From contig CAYJCU010000001.1 in assembly GCA_964368765.1 (NCBI GenBank), forward strand, positions 55,847-119,846: 64,000 nt of DNA. The letters are read 5' to 3'. Origin of the DNA: JADFUS01 sp964368765. Its GTDB lineage: Bacteria > Bacteroidota > Bacteroidia > Bacteroidales > Rikenellaceae. Of the stretch, positions 8,139 to 17,886 are shown piece by piece. The position numbers were made by a program, and so were the translations under genes. The notes beneath the pieces were generated by a model. That model saw only the letters and a program-made list of their open reading frames with translations, did not search any database and was not told the origin of the DNA. Positions within the stretch are counted from its first letter, which is position 1. The number at the start of each line of letters is the position of its first letter.

Positions 8139-10268
8139 ATGAGAGAAATAGCAAAATATATTTTAATAGTAATACTCCTTACACTGTGTGTGGATACTCT
8201 TTTTGCACAGTCGTATAACACAGATAGTTATGCCCAACAACAGCAGCAGAGTAATATAGCACAAAACGAGGGGCCAGCCGATAGTCTTGGTGGGAAGAAG
8301 AAAGATCCTAAAGATAGGAAACCTCTTGAATCATATCTTTTCGCAGACTCTCTAAAGCAGAAGAGGATATTTGCGTGGACTTACAATCCATACACAAACA
8401 GAGTTAAACAGGCACTTGTTGATACGGTTCTAAATAACTTTAACAGAGAGTATTTCTTTCAGGATAAAGAGGGTATGGGGTCGCTATATCTGGGTAACTT
8501 AGGAGCTCCTACAACACCCGTAGAGTATAGTGATAGGTATCAAGATTACAATCTCTCTTTTCTAAACCCATATAAAGAGTACCTATTTACACCATCTAAT
8601 GCGCTATTTTTTAACTCTAAGGTTGCATATTCGCAATTCTCATATATAACATCAGGGCAGAGTGATAGAGCTGAGGAGATTTTCGATTTAACACATGCAC
8701 AAAATATATCCCCAACAAGTGGTTTTAATCTTAATTATCGCAATAACCGCACTAGGGGTATGTATGAGAATCAGCAGAGTATAAATAAAAATTTCTCTCT
8801 TGTATTCTCACACACAGGTAAGCGATACACCACCCATTTTGGTTATGTGTTTAATAGTGGAGATATGCGTGAGAATGGTGGTATAACAAATGTATCAGAG
8901 GTGTTAGATACCATCATAGACCCACCTCAAAACATAACTATCAACCTTACAGATGCAAAAACAAGGTTTAAAGGTAACGGGTTTTTCTATACCCAATCTC
9001 TTGCAATACCTCTTTCGTATGTTAGTAGCGAGTATGACTCTCTTCTTAACCTACTACCCGACCCTCTTTCAAGTTTAGATAGTCTTAAGCTAGCACGTCG
9101 CCGCAGGGTGACAAGTAGCGAGGTGGCAACAGGTAGAATACTATTTGTTGGAACAACTGTTGAGTATGATTCATATAAAAAGATTTATACGGATAGCAGG
9201 GGTGAGGTAACAGAGGATGATTACTACCAACATTGGTATATCAACTCGCAGGTAACACGAGACTCTATTCGAGAGACCAACCTTAATATGATGCTTTTTG
9301 CCCAACTACAACCTTTTAACAGTACGGGGGTGCTCTCTCTTATTGGAGGAGGTGTGGGTTATGCCAATAATGGATATTACTATTTCCGCCCTGAAGATTA
9401 TCTATCAGGAGGTGGTAAGGTGCAGAAAAAGAGCGTATTTGTTTATGGTGATGCCCAAGGGCAGTGGAGTAGATATATGAGTTGGAATGGCCATGTAAAA
9501 TATTTCCCCGTTGGTTATCGCTCTCAAGATATAGAGGCAGGGGGTAACTTAACACTCGCCGCCTATACAAAAAATAAGAAACCTATAATGCTAAAGGGAG
9601 ATATAAATTTCCGCTCACAATCGCCATCCTATTGGGATACAGAGTTCTACTCTAACCACTACAAATGGAATAACGATTTTAGCAATGAGGTGCGCACCGA
9701 TATTGAGGTTAAGTTAATAATACCATCTATCCATTTAGAGGTTGGTGTTAATCAATTACTTAGCACCAATACAATATACTATAATGCCAATGCACTGCCA
9801 ACGCAGTTTGATGACGCATTAAGTGTAACATCGCTCTATTTAAAGAAAAATTTTGTGTTTGGAGGTCTTCACCTTAATCACAAATTACTATACCAAACGT
9901 CGTCTAACCAAGAGGTTGCGCCAGTGCCCGAATTAGCAGTTGATTTACAATACCTTTACCGCTTTACCGTGGTTGCAGGGGTATTAGAGATGGAAGTGGG
10001 TGTTAATGGAAGATATACTACTGAATATTATGGCCTAGGCTATAATCCTGCAATATCTCAATTCTATAATCAACGCACACTTATCACTGGGGGTTACCCT
10101 ACACTAGATGTTTTTGCTACAGGTAAGTGGAAACGTCTTCGTTTTATTGTTAAGATGGAAAATCTTAACAATGAGTTATTTGGCGGTAGAAACAACTTTG
10201 ATATAGCCTCATATCCTCACAATCGCAGGATGTTGAAATATGGCATATCATGGAGTTTCTACAATTAA
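8139..10268 (+). CDS. Putative porin, outer-membrane beta-barrel
   Basis: The 709-residue protein begins with a signal peptide (about residues 1-24, ending LFAQ). A low-complexity Gln/Asn segment and a Lys-rich stretch (GGKKKDPKDRK) follow, then a long region of alternating hydrophobic and polar residues rich in Tyr, Asn and Ser, ending in aromatic residues (GISWSFYN). This is the arrangement of the 'putative porin' family of Bacteroidota. Substrate unknown. The MltF-like gene starts 6 bases after it and mutS2 follows, so the three are probably one transcript. Confidence 0.8.
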   Translation: MREIAKYILIVILLTLCVDTLFAQSYNTDSYAQQQQQSNIAQNEGPADSLGGKKKDPKDRKPLESYLFADSLKQKRIFAWTYNPYTNRVKQALVDTVLNNFNREYFFQDKEGMGSLYLGNLGAPTTPVEYSDRYQDYNLSFLNPYKEYLFTPSNALFFNSKVAYSQFSYITSGQSDRAEEIFDLTHAQNISPTSGFNLNYRNNRTRGMYENQQSINKNFSLVFSHTGKRYTTHFGYVFNSGDMRENGGITNVSEVLDTIIDPPQNITINLTDAKTRFKGNGFFYTQSLAIPLSYVSSEYDSLLNLLPDPLSSLDSLKLARRRRVTSSEVATGRILFVGTTVEYDSYKKIYTDSRGEVTEDDYYQHWYINSQVTRDSIRETNLNMMLFAQLQPFNSTGVLSLIGGGVGYANNGYYYFRPEDYLSGGGKVQKKSVFVYGDAQGQWSRYMSWNGHVKYFPVGYRSQDIEAGGNLTLAAYTKNKKPIMLKGDINFRSQSPSYWDTEFYSNHYKWNNDFSNEVRTDIEVKLIIPSIHLEVGVNQLLSTNTIYYNANALPTQFDDALSVTSLYLKKNFVFGGLHLNHKLLYQTSSNQEVAPVPELAVDLQYLYRFTVVAGVLEMEVGVNGRYTTEYYGLGYNPAISQFYNQRTLITGGYPTLDVFATGKWKRLRFIVKMENLNNELFGGRNNFDIASYPHNRRMLKYGISWSFYN

Positions 10269-10274
10269 TTGTAG

Positions 10275-11795
10275 ATGGTTTTAAAAAAGATTATAAAATT
10301 TCTCTGGCTCACCATTACGCCTATTGCTGTTATGTGCGCTGTTCTAGCTCTAAATTCATCAAAAGAGAGTGCTAGGCATATATCGTCGGCTTTAGAGTGC
10401 ATAGACCTTACAGCTATTGGTGATGATAGAGAACTATTTAACAAAGAGCTCTTTAAGTCTATGATGGATGATATGGGCTTTAATTCATACTACTCAAATC
10501 ACATATACGATATAGATAATATCGACACTTTATTTGTGGTGGTTGAGAAAGATTCTCCAGGACTGTTTGAGTTTAATCACAATCTATATGGCTTCTATAA
10601 TGAGATACTAACTAAGTATGCTAAGGAGAAAAATAAACAGATAAAATATATTGTTAGTGGTTCACATAGATACACTGCTACCATGCTAAGGAGACCAGAA
10701 GTTGCCTTTGCTGTTGTTGTATCTCACAACAGCAATGACGAAATACAACAACACTATCTATCAACATCACTGAGAGATAGCTCTAAATATGTTGTTTTAG
10801 GTAATAAGCGAAATAGGCATCTGAACAAAAAATCTTTAGAGTATATTCTCGACTCAACAAAGGTAATATACCGCAGAGGGGCAACGGCTATCCCTGAGTT
10901 ATCAAGCAGAGCACTAAACTATCTTCAAGACACCCTCTCGGCTCGTTTCTTAGAGACACGAGATTATATGAATATGGTGCGAAATAATAAGTATAATTTT
11001 ATTGTATGCAGGGCAGATGAGGCGTTTTTATATATGTTTAATCACGGAGAGCTAGTGCGCACACATGTGTTAGCAGACAGAGTGAAATCTGAGCTAGTTG
11101 TTCATTGGCGTAATAAGAGCCTATATAAAGATTTTGAGGGGTGGATGGCAGAGTTTAGGCCAACTAAAGAGTATGAAAATATACAGAGTTACTACCACCA
11201 ATATCTATACCAGCAAAATTTCATGCGGGATGGATATATTAACCCGATAGGGGCTATATCCCACTATGATAATCTCTTTATCAAGGCAGCCGAGGGGACC
11301 CCTTATGACTGGCGTCTACTAGCTGCTATTGCATGTGTTGAGTCTAAATTTAATCCTATGCTAGTCTCTCACAAAGGGGCTATTGGTATTATGCAGGTTA
11401 TGCCATCTAATACAAAGCGTTGGGATATAACCAAAGAGCAGCTATTTGATGAAAAGACAAATATAGAGTGTGCTGTGCGTCTCATGGAAGAGAATAGGCG
11501 CATGTTAAAGAGCTATGATGATATGACGCAGGATGATATAGCTATACTTCTTGCCACATATAATGCTGGTTATGGGCATGTATCAGATGCCATAAGATTG
11601 GCAAAGCACTATAATGAGGATTATACATCTTGGGAGGTAATAAAAAAGCAGCTTTACAATAAACGTAAGCGCGTATATTTCTCACAACGTAAATATGTCA
11701 AGAGTGGTAGTTTTATATCAAATGAGACTGAGAGATATGTTACAAAGGTGATGAAGATGTATAATGAGTATATTAATGATAAAATAGAAAAGTAG
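10275..11795 (+). CDS. MltF-like membrane-bound lytic transglycosylase
   Basis: The 506-residue protein has an N-terminal signal or anchor helix (about 8-27), a periplasmic substrate-binding-protein-like domain (about 80-280) and a C-terminal SLT lysozyme-like domain. The catalytic Glu is E356 in the motif ACVESKFNP, followed by GAIGIMQVMP (368-377) and a later ATYNAGYGHV. MltF cleaves peptidoglycan between N-acetylmuramic acid and N-acetylglucosamine with anhydro-bond formation, and the binding domain modulates it. Lies 6 bases behind the porin and 2 bases before mutS2. Confidence 0.9.
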   Translation: MVLKKIIKFLWLTITPIAVMCAVLALNSSKESARHISSALECIDLTAIGDDRELFNKELFKSMMDDMGFNSYYSNHIYDIDNIDTLFVVVEKDSPGLFEFNHNLYGFYNEILTKYAKEKNKQIKYIVSGSHRYTATMLRRPEVAFAVVVSHNSNDEIQQHYLSTSLRDSSKYVVLGNKRNRHLNKKSLEYILDSTKVIYRRGATAIPELSSRALNYLQDTLSARFLETRDYMNMVRNNKYNFIVCRADEAFLYMFNHGELVRTHVLADRVKSELVVHWRNKSLYKDFEGWMAEFRPTKEYENIQSYYHQYLYQQNFMRDGYINPIGAISHYDNLFIKAAEGTPYDWRLLAAIACVESKFNPMLVSHKGAIGIMQVMPSNTKRWDITKEQLFDEKTNIECAVRLMEENRRMLKSYDDMTQDDIAILLATYNAGYGHVSDAIRLAKHYNEDYTSWEVIKKQLYNKRKRVYFSQRKYVKSGSFISNETERYVTKVMKMYNEYINDKIEK

Positions 11796-11797
11796 AT

Positions 11798-14314
11798 ATG
11801 TTATATCCTTCTGATTTTGAGATAAAATTAGGTTTTGACAGAGTGCGTAAGATGGTTGAGAACTACTGTGTTACGCAACTAGCTAAAGAGAAACTGAGTG
11901 GCATAAAGTTCATGACCAATGTGAAGCAGGTTAGGGCTATGTTATCGCAGACAAATGAGATGAAGAGCATAGTGATGCTTGCTAATGATTTTCCGCATGA
12001 TGGATTCTCTGATACCATACATTTCATCCGTAAGGTGCAGATAGAGGGGGCATACCTATTACCCGATGAGCTAGGGGCACTGAGAAACTCTCTAACGGCT
12101 CTCGACGGGGTGGTTAGGTTCTTCTCTCGCAATGCTGCTACCTACCCTTTTCTAGCTAAGGCAACATCTAAGGTAGAGAGTTTTCCGCAGATACTACACA
12201 ATATAAACAGAATAATAGACTCTCGCAATGAGGTGCGTGACAGTGCCTCGCCTGAGTTGGCACATATACGTAGTGAGATAGCACGTAACGAGCGTGAGGC
12301 AACAAAACAACTTCACTCTATACTCCGCAAAGCTATCAGCGATGGTATAGTTGATGAGGATGCTCAAATATCTATCCGTGATGGTAAGGGTGTTATCCCT
12401 GTATCATCATCAAACAAAAAGAAGATAAAGGGGTATATACAAGATGAGTCTTCAACGGGTAAGACATCATACATAGAGCCACAAGAGGTTATTGAGCTTA
12501 ATAACTACCTACGTGAATTGAAATATAGCGAACGTAGCGAGATAGTACGTATATTAATGATTTTCACTGAAGAGATACGTCCTTATGGGGTATCTCTAGA
12601 GCAGTCAGCACATTTTATAGCTGCTATCGACCTGATACGTGCTAAGGCACGTGTGGCGGTTGATATGGTGGCAGGTATGCCTATTGTGTCGAGCGATAAG
12701 AGTATATGGGTACGTGATGCACGCCACCCTCTTCTTGAGCGCAACCTAAAACGTGAGGGGAAACCTATCATACCACTCAACCTACGTTTAGATGGAGACA
12801 AAAGGATATTGGTTATCTCAGGTCCCAATGCAGGGGGTAAATCGGTGTGTCTCAAAACAATGGGACTACTGCAATATATGATGCAGATGGGTTTGCTTAT
12901 ACCTATGAACGAGACCTCAGAGATGACTATTTTCAATAAGCTCTTTATTGATATAGGCGACCAGCAATCTATTGATAATGATTTGAGTACATACAGTTCT
13001 CACCTCTCTAATATGAAGCAGATAATACGTAACGGAGATAGTAACTCTTTGGTACTTATTGATGAGTTTGGAACGGGTACTGAGCCCGCTCTGGGTGGTG
13101 CTATTGCTGAGGTGGTTCTTAAACGTATCGAAGAGCGTGGTGCTTTTGGTATCATAACAACTCACTACTCTAATATAAAATTCTATGCCGCTAATTCAGA
13201 AGGTGTTATCAATGGTGCTATGGCTTTTGATGTTCAGAAGATAGAGCCTCTTTTCCGCCTTGAATTGGGTAAGCCAGGTAGCTCTTTTGCTTTTGAGATA
13301 GCTCGTAAGATAGGTCTTCCAGAGGATTTAGTTAAAGAGGCAGAGGGCATGATAGGTGATAACCGTATTAATATAGAGAGGCAGTTGAGGCAGATAGCTA
13401 GAGATAAGAGCTATTGGGAGACAAAGCGTGATAACATACGCCAGAGTGAGCGACGTTATGAGCAGACTGAGAAAGAGTATGAGCAACGCTTGGTAGAGCT
13501 TAAAGAGCAGAAGCAAGAGATATTACGTAAGGCACGTGAAGAGGCTAAAGAGCTTATTGCTAAGGCTAATAGCGAGATAGAGCGCACTATCAAAGAGATA
13601 AAAGAGGCAGAGGCAGAGAAGAGCCGCACTAAGATAGTACGTGAGCGTCTAGATAGTTTCAAAGCAGAGGTTGAAGAGTTTACGCCCGATGAGGATATAG
13701 AGCGTAAGATAGCGCAGATACGAGAGCGCAAGGCACGTAAAGAGCAGCGCAAACGAGAGAGAGCGGGAGCACCTGCAAAAAATTCTCAACTAACAGAGCA
13801 AGCTAAGCGTGAGCCTATTGTGGGCGATAGTGTTAAGATAGCTGGGCAGAATGTTATAGGTAAGGTGTTAGAGATAAATAAACGAAAGGCGCAGGTTGCT
13901 TTTGGGCATATAAATACAAGTGTAGAGCTATCTAAACTAGAGGTTGTGTCGAGTGATGAGCATAAAAAACAGAGTAAGCAGAGTAGCTACACACTTAGCG
14001 CACTACATACAGGTGTTATAAATGAGCAGACAAAGCAGCATTATAGCGTTAATGAGAAGCGCCTTAACTTTAAGAGTGATATAGATTTAAGGGGGGCACG
14101 AGTGGAGGAGGCACTTGATAAGGTATGTGAATTAGTTGATACAGCTGTTATGCTAGGTATAAGAGAGTTACGCATACTACACGGTAAGGGTACAGGTGCA
14201 CTAAAAGAGGAGATACGCAAATACTTGAAATCACAACCCGTAGTAAAAAGGGCTACTGACGCACATGTAGAGCACGGAGGTGCAGGTATCACAGAGGTTG
14301 TTTTAGATATATAA
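11798..14314 (+). CDS. mutS2: MutS2 family ATPase/endonuclease
   Basis: The 838-residue protein shows a coiled-coil clamp region, the MutS-type ATPase with Walker A GPNAGGKS (342-349) and Walker B VLIDEFGTGTEP, a second long charged coiled coil (about 520-660), and a C-terminal Smr domain (from about 763) with DLRG and HGKGTG motifs. MutS2 is not a mismatch-repair protein: family members suppress recombination and, in Bacillus, split collided ribosomes. The Smr domain can be a nuclease. The nucleotide-binding and Smr motifs are all present. It ends the porin-mltF-mutS2 unit and is followed by two hairpins. Confidence 0.95.
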   Translation: MLYPSDFEIKLGFDRVRKMVENYCVTQLAKEKLSGIKFMTNVKQVRAMLSQTNEMKSIVMLANDFPHDGFSDTIHFIRKVQIEGAYLLPDELGALRNSLTALDGVVRFFSRNAATYPFLAKATSKVESFPQILHNINRIIDSRNEVRDSASPELAHIRSEIARNEREATKQLHSILRKAISDGIVDEDAQISIRDGKGVIPVSSSNKKKIKGYIQDESSTGKTSYIEPQEVIELNNYLRELKYSERSEIVRILMIFTEEIRPYGVSLEQSAHFIAAIDLIRAKARVAVDMVAGMPIVSSDKSIWVRDARHPLLERNLKREGKPIIPLNLRLDGDKRILVISGPNAGGKSVCLKTMGLLQYMMQMGLLIPMNETSEMTIFNKLFIDIGDQQSIDNDLSTYSSHLSNMKQIIRNGDSNSLVLIDEFGTGTEPALGGAIAEVVLKRIEERGAFGIITTHYSNIKFYAANSEGVINGAMAFDVQKIEPLFRLELGKPGSSFAFEIARKIGLPEDLVKEAEGMIGDNRINIERQLRQIARDKSYWETKRDNIRQSERRYEQTEKEYEQRLVELKEQKQEILRKAREEAKELIAKANSEIERTIKEIKEAEAEKSRTKIVRERLDSFKAEVEEFTPDEDIERKIAQIRERKARKEQRKRERAGAPAKNSQLTEQAKREPIVGDSVKIAGQNVIGKVLEINKRKAQVAFGHINTSVELSKLEVVSSDEHKKQSKQSSYTLSALHTGVINEQTKQHYSVNEKRLNFKSDIDLRGARVEEALDKVCELVDTAVMLGIRELRILHGKGTGALKEEIRKYLKSQPVVKRATDAHVEHGGAGITEVVLDI

Positions 14315-14328
14315 ACCGAGCTTATAAA

Positions 14329-14363
14329 GGGTAATTCGCAAAACCCTGTTTTGTGAATTACCC
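14329..14363. repeat. Hairpin after mutS2 (GTAATTCGCAAAAC core)
   Basis: A 16-bp stem (GGGTAATTCGCAAAAC with GTTTTGTGAATTACCC, one wobble) closes a three-base loop. No T-run follows directly, so it looks more like a repeat unit than a simple terminator. Related sequences lie at 3028-3066 and 46657-46687. Confidence 0.7.
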
Positions 14364-14380
14364 TAACGAGCGATAGCGAG

Positions 14381-14414
14381 CGAACACCGTTTAAGAGGTA
14401 GGTGTTCGGTTTTT
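14381..14414 (+). terminator. Terminator hairpin with TTTAAGAGG loop, after mutS2
   Basis: The stem CGAACACC (14381-14388) pairs with GGTGTTCG (14401-14408) around a loop containing TTTAAGAGG and is followed by TTTTT. A second hairpin with the same loop but a different stem is at 46825-46857, suggesting paired changes. Confidence 0.7.
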
Positions 14415-14565
14415 GTTCACTTTTTTTCAAAAAGTGTTAAATTTACATTAAAATCCGCAGGATTTTTAGGTGGTCGTTACCTCCATTTTAGTCCATTTGA
14501 TTATAATAAAGGGGAATGAACAACTATTATTAGGTCGTAACTGATTGAAATACAGCTTCAATATA
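14401..14565 (+). repeat. Composite intergenic repeat, copy 1
   Basis: This segment matches the reverse complement of 46498-46656 over about 160 bases, including a small palindrome (CACTTTTTTTC/AAAAAGTG), the phrase GTCCATTTGATTA and a block ending TTATTAGGTCGTAAC. It contains no open frame of note. It separates mutS2 from the convergent response regulator gene. Confidence 0.7.
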
Positions 14566-14578
14566 GTTTTGCGAGCCC

Positions 14579-15274
14579 CTATTTAATACCCAGCAGTGCC
14601 ATTATTTCAGCCCTATAACTCTCTGAGATAGGGATAATGGTGCGCCCAAATATTATGGTGTTGCGCTCTACAACCTTAACCTTTGAGAGATTGACAATAA
14701 AAGAGCGATGCACACGCCTAAATAGTTCGTTAGGGAGATTACTCTCTACACCTTTGAGTGTTGATAATGTCTTTATAGTGGTGCCATCTGCCAACGCTAT
14801 TGATACATAATCACGCAACGACTCAAGATATAGTATCTCACTATATTGCACCTTTATCAATTTATAATCAGACTTAATAACTATATAGTCGTTGGCTGAG
14901 CTATTGACACTATTACCTCCCAATAGTCGCTCAACCTTATCCACCGAACGACTAAAACTATCAAAACTGATAGGCTTTAGAAGATAATCAACAGCATCAA
15001 CCCTAAACCCATCGAGGGCATAGTGCGAAAAAGCGGTTGTAAAGACAACCTTAGTTTTAAAGGTATCTATATTTGCAGCTAACTCTACACCAGACATTGT
15101 TGGCATTTGAATATCTAAGAATAGCAAATCAGGTTGCTCTCTTATAATAGCCTCAAGTGCCTGCTGTGCAGAAGAGTAACTACCTATAAGCTCTAGCTTA
15201 GGGCTCTTTTCTATATACGATTTCATTAGTGAGAGAGCTAATGGCTCATCATCAACAGCAATACATCTAATCAT
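14579..15274 (-). CDS. LytTR-family response regulator
   Basis: The 231-residue protein has an N-terminal receiver domain (phosphorylated Asp D54 in LLFLDIQMP, acidic pair D8-D9, Lys in LLKPISF) and a C-terminal LytTR DNA-binding domain (about 130-231) with the typical YLESLRDYV and FRRVHRSFIVNL stretches. LytTR proteins bind direct repeats spaced about two helical turns apart. Its start overlaps the kinase gene by 8 bases, so the two are translationally coupled. The divergent efflux operon at 16.6 kb is the likely target. Confidence 0.93.
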   Translation of the reverse strand: MIRCIAVDDEPLALSLMKSYIEKSPKLELIGSYSSAQQALEAIIREQPDLLFLDIQMPTMSGVELAANIDTFKTKVVFTTAFSHYALDGFRVDAVDYLLKPISFDSFSRSVDKVERLLGGNSVNSSANDYIVIKSDYKLIKVQYSEILYLESLRDYVSIALADGTTIKTLSTLKGVESNLPNELFRRVHRSFIVNLSKVKVVERNTIIFGRTIIPISESYRAEIMALLGIK

Positions 15275-16325
15275 CTCTACTAGTATTTATAATTAATGTT
15301 GTTATGTAGTTATAGTCTACTACCTTCACATCATAAGTGTGCGAATTGGGATATATTAATTCAAGTCTACGCACCAGATTAACTAATCCTATTCCCGAAC
15401 CGCTTCTATCTTTGGTGCTCTTAGGGTAGTTACTATTTACACAACTAAATCTCACCACATCGCCCACAACAGATAGGTTAATTGATATATGCGACCCCTT
15501 ATCGCTATCAACACCATGCTTAAAAGCATTCTCAACTAGTGATATAAATAGTAGCGGGGCAATTTTTATCCCTAAATTATCACTTGGCAACTCAACGGAT
15601 ACCTTCACACTCTCGCCTAAACGTAGCCTCATTAGTTCGCAATAGTTATTTATAAACTGAACCTCTTTCTCTAGCTCTACCTCTGTATAATCTGAATCAT
15701 ATAGCTGATAACGTAGTAAATCGCACACACTTAAAAGCGATGTTTGAGCCAATTCAGGATTAAACTGAATCAAAGCATATATATTATTAAGAGAGTTGAA
15801 CAGAAAATGTGGGTTGAGTTGGTTTTTTAGCGATGTTAGCTCCATCTCTATACGCATCTTCTCAGCATGCTGTATTTTTTGTCTAGCCTCAAACCATTTT
15901 ATTGTCATCTTAATACTTAAAGATGGGGCAATTACCAATATACCAAAAAGAGTGTGCCCAAAAGCGGAATTACCCCTACCCCTCTCTGGTGGTAACTCAT
16001 CATGCGGAAAATTTGTATTATTACGTAAAAATTCTCCTAAGTAATCCAACAGATAGAATAGCGCAATGAAAATCACCACATTAGTGATTATATAACTCCA
16101 CACTTTACCCTTAAAAAGTTGCTTCTCAATTAATATAGAGTAGTTAAGGTAGAAAAGAAGTATATATATAATGTTAGGTATAGCAATTAGCATATTAAAA
16201 TCACGCCCCGCAAATGAGTTATATAATTGCATAATGGTAGCGAGAGTTACCCACACCGACACATGAACCAAAACCACCCTAAGCCGACCTGGCATAATAC
16301 TGTTTATTTTATCAATTAGTTTCAT
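15267..16325 (-). CDS. LytS/YehU-type sensor histidine kinase
   Basis: The 352-residue protein has four predicted membrane segments (about 15-35, 48-66, 76-95 and 122-140), a short coiled coil, and the His_kinase domain with phospho-acceptor H173 in NPHFLFNSLNNIYAL. A C-terminal HATPase domain follows, with an N-box (LVENAFKHG) and a glycine-rich GSGIGLVNL. This is the compact Bacteroidota form without a large sensor domain, so the signal is probably felt in or at the membrane. It pairs with the overlapping LytTR regulator. Confidence 0.93.
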   Translation of the reverse strand: MKLIDKINSIMPGRLRVVLVHVSVWVTLATIMQLYNSFAGRDFNMLIAIPNIIYILLFYLNYSILIEKQLFKGKVWSYIITNVVIFIALFYLLDYLGEFLRNNTNFPHDELPPERGRGNSAFGHTLFGILVIAPSLSIKMTIKWFEARQKIQHAEKMRIEMELTSLKNQLNPHFLFNSLNNIYALIQFNPELAQTSLLSVCDLLRYQLYDSDYTEVELEKEVQFINNYCELMRLRLGESVKVSVELPSDNLGIKIAPLLFISLVENAFKHGVDSDKGSHISINLSVVGDVVRFSCVNSNYPKSTKDRSGSGIGLVNLVRRLELIYPNSHTYDVKVVDYNYITTLIINTSRDD

Positions 16326-16358
16326 ACGCTCAAAAAATATATTATTAACCTATGTTTG

Positions 16359-16389
16359 CAAAGATATATTAATATTTATACCCGTGCAA
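16359..16389 (-). promoter_or_regulatory. Promoter of the kinase/regulator pair
   Basis: On the minus strand a -33 TTG (complement of CAA at 16387-16389) is separated by 20 bases from the -7 box TATCTTTG (16366-16359), 33 bases before the kinase ATG. Both elements and the spacing fit the Bacteroidota consensus. Confidence 0.6.
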
Positions 16390-16417
16390 TAGTTTACCGA
16401 CACAGAGCCAAAATTAA

Positions 16418-16544
16418 TCGACATAAATCGTTGATGGGAGAATAATAGCTACAAAGAGCCGTTACCCCCCCTTTCATCGACAGATAAGGGCGCAAATCGG
16501 ATAAAAAGCCCTTTTCGTCGATAAATGGCTCATATCGGTCGATA
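16418..16544 (+). promoter_or_regulatory. Candidate LytTR operator: repeated TCGAYA sites
   Basis: Four TCGACA/TCGATA sites lie on the plus strand at 16418, 16477, 16518 and 16539. The last two are TCGATA exactly 21 bases apart, the spacing known for LytTR direct repeats, and end just upstream of the promoter of the efflux operon. They lie in the gap between the two divergent promoters. The site sequence does not closely match the published LytTR motif, so this rests on repetition, spacing and position. Confidence 0.45.
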
Positions 16545-16571
16545 TTGATTGTAGGGCTATAATATATACTA

Positions 16572-16579
16572 TAATTTTG
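16572..16579 (+). promoter_or_regulatory. -7 box TAATTTTG of the efflux operon
   Basis: The box matches TAnnTTTG, 27 bases before the tolC-like ATG. The second TCGATA repeat lies 33 bases upstream of it, a normal activator position. Confidence 0.6.
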
Positions 16580-16605
16580 CAGTAGAATCAATAACAAAAC
16601 AAAAT

Positions 16606-17877
16606 ATGAAGAGATTAATTTTAACCGCTGCACTACTATCACTAATAACAGTAGTGTCAGCACAAGAGAAGATGACAATTTCGCTCTCTGAGGCGATAAA
16701 TATTGGACTTGAAAAGAATTTCGATCAGCAGATAATAGAGATTTCTCGTCTGAGCACCGAAGAGGATTTAGCACAATCAAAAAGAGATATACTACCCGAT
16801 GTTAGTGGTCAGGTTTCGCAAGGGGTCTCTAATGTGAATAGTAACGGTAACTACTCTGTCAATGCCTCAGCTACCGTGTGGAGCGGCGGGATAAAAATGA
16901 ACACTATTCGCCTATCGCAATTAGAGTTAAAGCAGGTTGATGAGCAGATTATACAGGCACAAAACTCGCTCACTATCTCTATTATAAACAGATACCTTCA
17001 GGCGGTGATGAATGAAGAGCTATATAGACACCAAGAGTCTGTTTATAAAATAAGTAAAGAGCAGGCAACCTTAGGCGAAGCACGCTATAATGCTGGTGAG
17101 ATACTACAAAGCGACTATCTACTTCTAAAAGCACAGGCGGCTAATGATGCTAACTCTATGACAAATAGTAAAATAGAGAGAGATAACGCAATAATAGAGC
17201 TTAAAGGATTACTAACGCTAGATAGTGGTGTTGAGCTTAATGTTATCAATCCAAATAACGATATAAGCCTAAGCAATATGCCATCACTAACAGAGCTTAT
17301 TGATATAACGCTTGAGTGGCTACCCGATTTAAAGATTGCCGAGACATCGGTTGAGATGGCAAAAAAGAGTATTGATATAGCTAAGGGGGCACTAATGCCA
17401 ACACTCTCTATTAACGGCTCTTTGGGAACAACATATAATAGTAACTACAATCATGCGTGGAGTACACAGATGAGCGATAACAATATAAATAGTATATCTT
17501 TAACACTCAGCATACCCATCTGGAATAAGGGCAAAACACGCTCAAATATCAAGCAGATGACCTATAAGGCTGAGCAGGCTGAAATAGAGGCCGAAAAGAG
17601 CGAATTTGATTTGCGTAACTCTCTTGAACTAGAGTATAATAACACACTTGCTCTTATGCAACGAACAGAGGCAGCAAGAGAGAGTTTTGAGGCCTATGAA
17701 GAGACTTTTAGAGTATTTACGACACAGTTCACAGAGGGGGCTATAACAACAACAGAGCTACTGCAACAACAAAACAACTATCTATCATCGCTAAATAGTT
17801 ATATTCAGAGTAAATATAATTATATACTCTCACGCAAAGTATTAGATGTATATATGGGTTTAATAATAGAATTATAA
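16606..17877 (+). CDS. TolC-family outer-membrane efflux channel
   Basis: The 423-residue protein has a signal peptide (about 1-20, ending VSAQ) and two repeated halves with the long amphipathic helices and beta strands of TolC proteins (PDVSGQVSQGVSN in the first half, PTLSINGSLGTTYNS in the second). TolC channels carry substrates across the outer membrane for a periplasmic adaptor and inner-membrane pump. It is the first gene of a four-gene operon (channel, adaptor, ATPase, permease) and is divergent from the LytTR/LytS pair. Confidence 0.92.
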   Translation: MKRLILTAALLSLITVVSAQEKMTISLSEAINIGLEKNFDQQIIEISRLSTEEDLAQSKRDILPDVSGQVSQGVSNVNSNGNYSVNASATVWSGGIKMNTIRLSQLELKQVDEQIIQAQNSLTISIINRYLQAVMNEELYRHQESVYKISKEQATLGEARYNAGEILQSDYLLLKAQAANDANSMTNSKIERDNAIIELKGLLTLDSGVELNVINPNNDISLSNMPSLTELIDITLEWLPDLKIAETSVEMAKKSIDIAKGALMPTLSINGSLGTTYNSNYNHAWSTQMSDNNINSISLTLSIPIWNKGKTRSNIKQMTYKAEQAEIEAEKSEFDLRNSLELEYNNTLALMQRTEAARESFEAYEETFRVFTTQFTEGAITTTELLQQQNNYLSSLNSYIQSKYNYILSRKVLDVYMGLIIEL

Positions 17878-17886
17878 AAAAAAGAT

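Noticed and set aside
12917..13752. Several antisense reading frames within mutS2
   Set aside because: They lie opposite a well-supported gene with intact domains, have low-complexity Ser/Leu composition, and carry no recognisable motif.
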